From the NCBI GenBank assembly GCA_937899145.1, contig CALBPW010000335.1, positions 1 to 15,930 of the forward strand: a stretch of DNA of 15,930 bases, read 5' to 3'. A program made the position numbers and the translations under genes. The stretch's first letter is position 1. The number at the start of each line of letters is the position of its first letter. The notes beneath the pieces were generated by a model that did no database searches, was not told the origin of the DNA, and saw nothing but the letters and a program-made list of their open reading frames with translations. The DNA is from an uncultured Bacteroidota bacterium. Its GTDB lineage: Bacteria; Bacteroidota; Bacteroidia; Bacteroidales; SZUA-534. This document shows positions 15,181-15,930 of this stretch, in pieces.

Positions 15181-15426
15181 ATGGCATTCTAACTATTTTT
15201 ATGTTTTTAAAATTTTAGTGAACCATTCAGCAAAAGCAAATACCAAATATTAATGTTCATAAAAGCAATAAATCAACATTCAAATTCAGAATCAAATTCA
15301 GAATCAAAACTTATTGTATTTCTTTTTATAATGGAAACAACTACTATATTAGCCTCCTGACTTTGACACTCTTAAAAAGCTAAATTTATAACATATTGAT
15401 AATCTGATTGTTGCAAATTTACAATC
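15181..15426. other. AT-rich intergenic region before the insertion element
   Basis: No gene is seen. The only structure is a 12-bp tandem repeat, two copies of TCAAATTCAGAA at 15280-15303 followed by a partial third copy (TCAAAA). The base composition changes abruptly at about 15427. Confidence 0.5.
15280..15303. repeat. 12-bp tandem repeat, two copies
   Basis: TCAAATTCAGAA is repeated exactly twice head to tail and followed by TCAAAA. It looks like a small slippage repeat in intergenic DNA, with no evident function. Confidence 0.7.
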
Positions 15427-15930
15427 CGTGATTTGGGGGTCGCAAGGTAAAAAAGGCGTTATTTTGCGCCATGTTTGTCAAGAAAAAGCCTAATCGGTCG
15501 GGGTCTACGACGGTTGTCGTGGCCGAAAAGGTGAAAGGAGCTACCAAGTATCTGAAGACGATAGGGACGAGTTCTGTCCCCGCTGACATCGCGGAATTTG
15601 TACGTGAGGGCGAAACGTACATCGCCGCACAGAGAGCCGCCCTTTACCCCGAGCTGGACTTTGATGGGGCTATGGAACGGACGAGAAAGGCAGAGTTGAA
15701 AGCCACCGAGGAGTTTCTCTCCCGCATAGAGAATGTTTTTCACGATGCGCCGAAGCGGATACTAAACAGAGTGTTCGACGCGGTGGGTTTTCACACTGTC
15801 AGCGACGGCATTTTCCGCAGTCTCGTGATGGCTCGGCTGTCGTTCCCGTCGAGCAAGCGGGCAACAGTGGAATATCTGAAGTCCTATTTCAACGAGGATT
15901 ACGACCTGCACAAGATTTACAGGTATCTGG
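15427..15930 (+). mobile_element. Left part of an insertion sequence (IS4 superfamily, probably IS1634-type)
   Basis: From about 15427 the DNA becomes clearly richer in G and C (lines counted by eye run 52-62% against roughly 40% in the neighbouring genes), and a transposase gene starts at 15471. The true left end is not defined: the terminal inverted repeat cannot be recognised without the right end, which is outside the window. The stretch GGGGTCGCAAGG near 15436 could be close to it. The element sits about 410 bp after susD on the same strand. Confidence 0.6.
15471..15930 (+). CDS. Transposase, IS4 superfamily (probably IS1634 family), N-terminal part
   Basis: This is the first 153 codons of a gene cut by the right edge. 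It starts MFVKKKPNRSGSTTVVVAEK and continues with a region containing GFHTVSDGIFRSLVMARLSF, PSSKRATVEYLKSYF and DLHKIYRYL. These resemble the N-terminal part of IS1634-type transposases as I remember them from Bacteroidota. The catalytic DDE residues lie further downstream and are not visible, so whether the enzyme is intact cannot be judged. Codon use is GC-rich, unlike the AT-rich genes to the left, which fits recent arrival by transfer. A short dyad GGCG...CGCC (15455-15470) sits immediately before the ATG. Confidence 0.8.
   Translation, partial: MFVKKKPNRSGSTTVVVAEKVKGATKYLKTIGTSSVPADIAEFVREGETYIAAQRAALYPELDFDGAMERTRKAELKATEEFLSRIENVFHDAPKRILNRVFDAVGFHTVSDGIFRSLVMARLSFPSSKRATVEYLKSYFNEDYDLHKIYRYL

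Noticed and set aside
15459..15743. 94-residue minus-strand frame within the transposase region
   Set aside because: It lies entirely opposite the recognisable transposase N-terminus and is explained by the GC-rich codon use of that gene.
1..15930. CRISPR array, tRNA or rRNA genes
   Set aside because: No regularly spaced direct repeats were seen, and no stretch resembling a tRNA cloverleaf (GTTCGA-type T loop with CCA end) or rRNA was noticed on either strand by eye.

Overview
The window looks like chromosomal DNA from an AT-rich member of the Bacteroidota, most likely the order Bacteroidales. The reasons are a SusC/SusD outer-membrane pair, a lipoprotein signal of the SCSD type, near absence of Shine-Dalgarno sequences, at least one promoter resembling the Bacteroides -33/-7 consensus, and short A/T-rich intergenic DNA. 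I cannot name the genus. Both ends are cut inside genes: recN on the left and a transposase on the right.

Layout. Positions 1-1199 are transcribed leftwards: a small exported/membrane protein of unknown function, followed 10 bp later by the start of recN (RecN DNA-repair ATPase, N-terminal part only). Everything after 1361 is transcribed rightwards. Positions 1361-5789 hold a glyoxalase II-like metallo-beta-lactamase-fold hydrolase and, 1 bp after its stop, a very large protein. That protein combines two GAF-like regions, two receiver-like regions (the first degenerate, the second with its key residues) and a PEP-synthase/PPDK-type ATP-binding domain, but has no recognisable phosphohistidine domain. 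A LuxR/NarL-type regulator with a degenerate receiver follows (5890-6534), then a DASS/SLC13 sodium-coupled anion (probably dicarboxylate) transporter (6758-8299) with its own likely promoter and a strong terminator. A NudC-type NADH pyrophosphatase is at 8396-9172.

After a 695-bp gene-free, AT-rich stretch with several perfect dyads comes a susC-susD pair (9868-15015), with no glycan-degrading enzyme or regulator gene visible. Two rho-independent-type terminators follow, about 90 bp apart. The right edge (from about 15427) is a GC-richer block carrying the 5' part of an IS4-superfamily (probably IS1634-type) transposase.

How the genes may work together. The most interesting part is 1361-8299: an uncharacterised GAF/receiver/ATP-grasp protein next to a response regulator that cannot be phosphorylated in the usual way and a C4-dicarboxylate-type transporter. 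A link between cellular PEP/pyruvate/energy status and carboxylate uptake is conceivable but is inference only. The susCD pair is an ordinary TonB-dependent uptake module of unknown substrate. Its downstream partners, if any, would lie beyond the insertion element.
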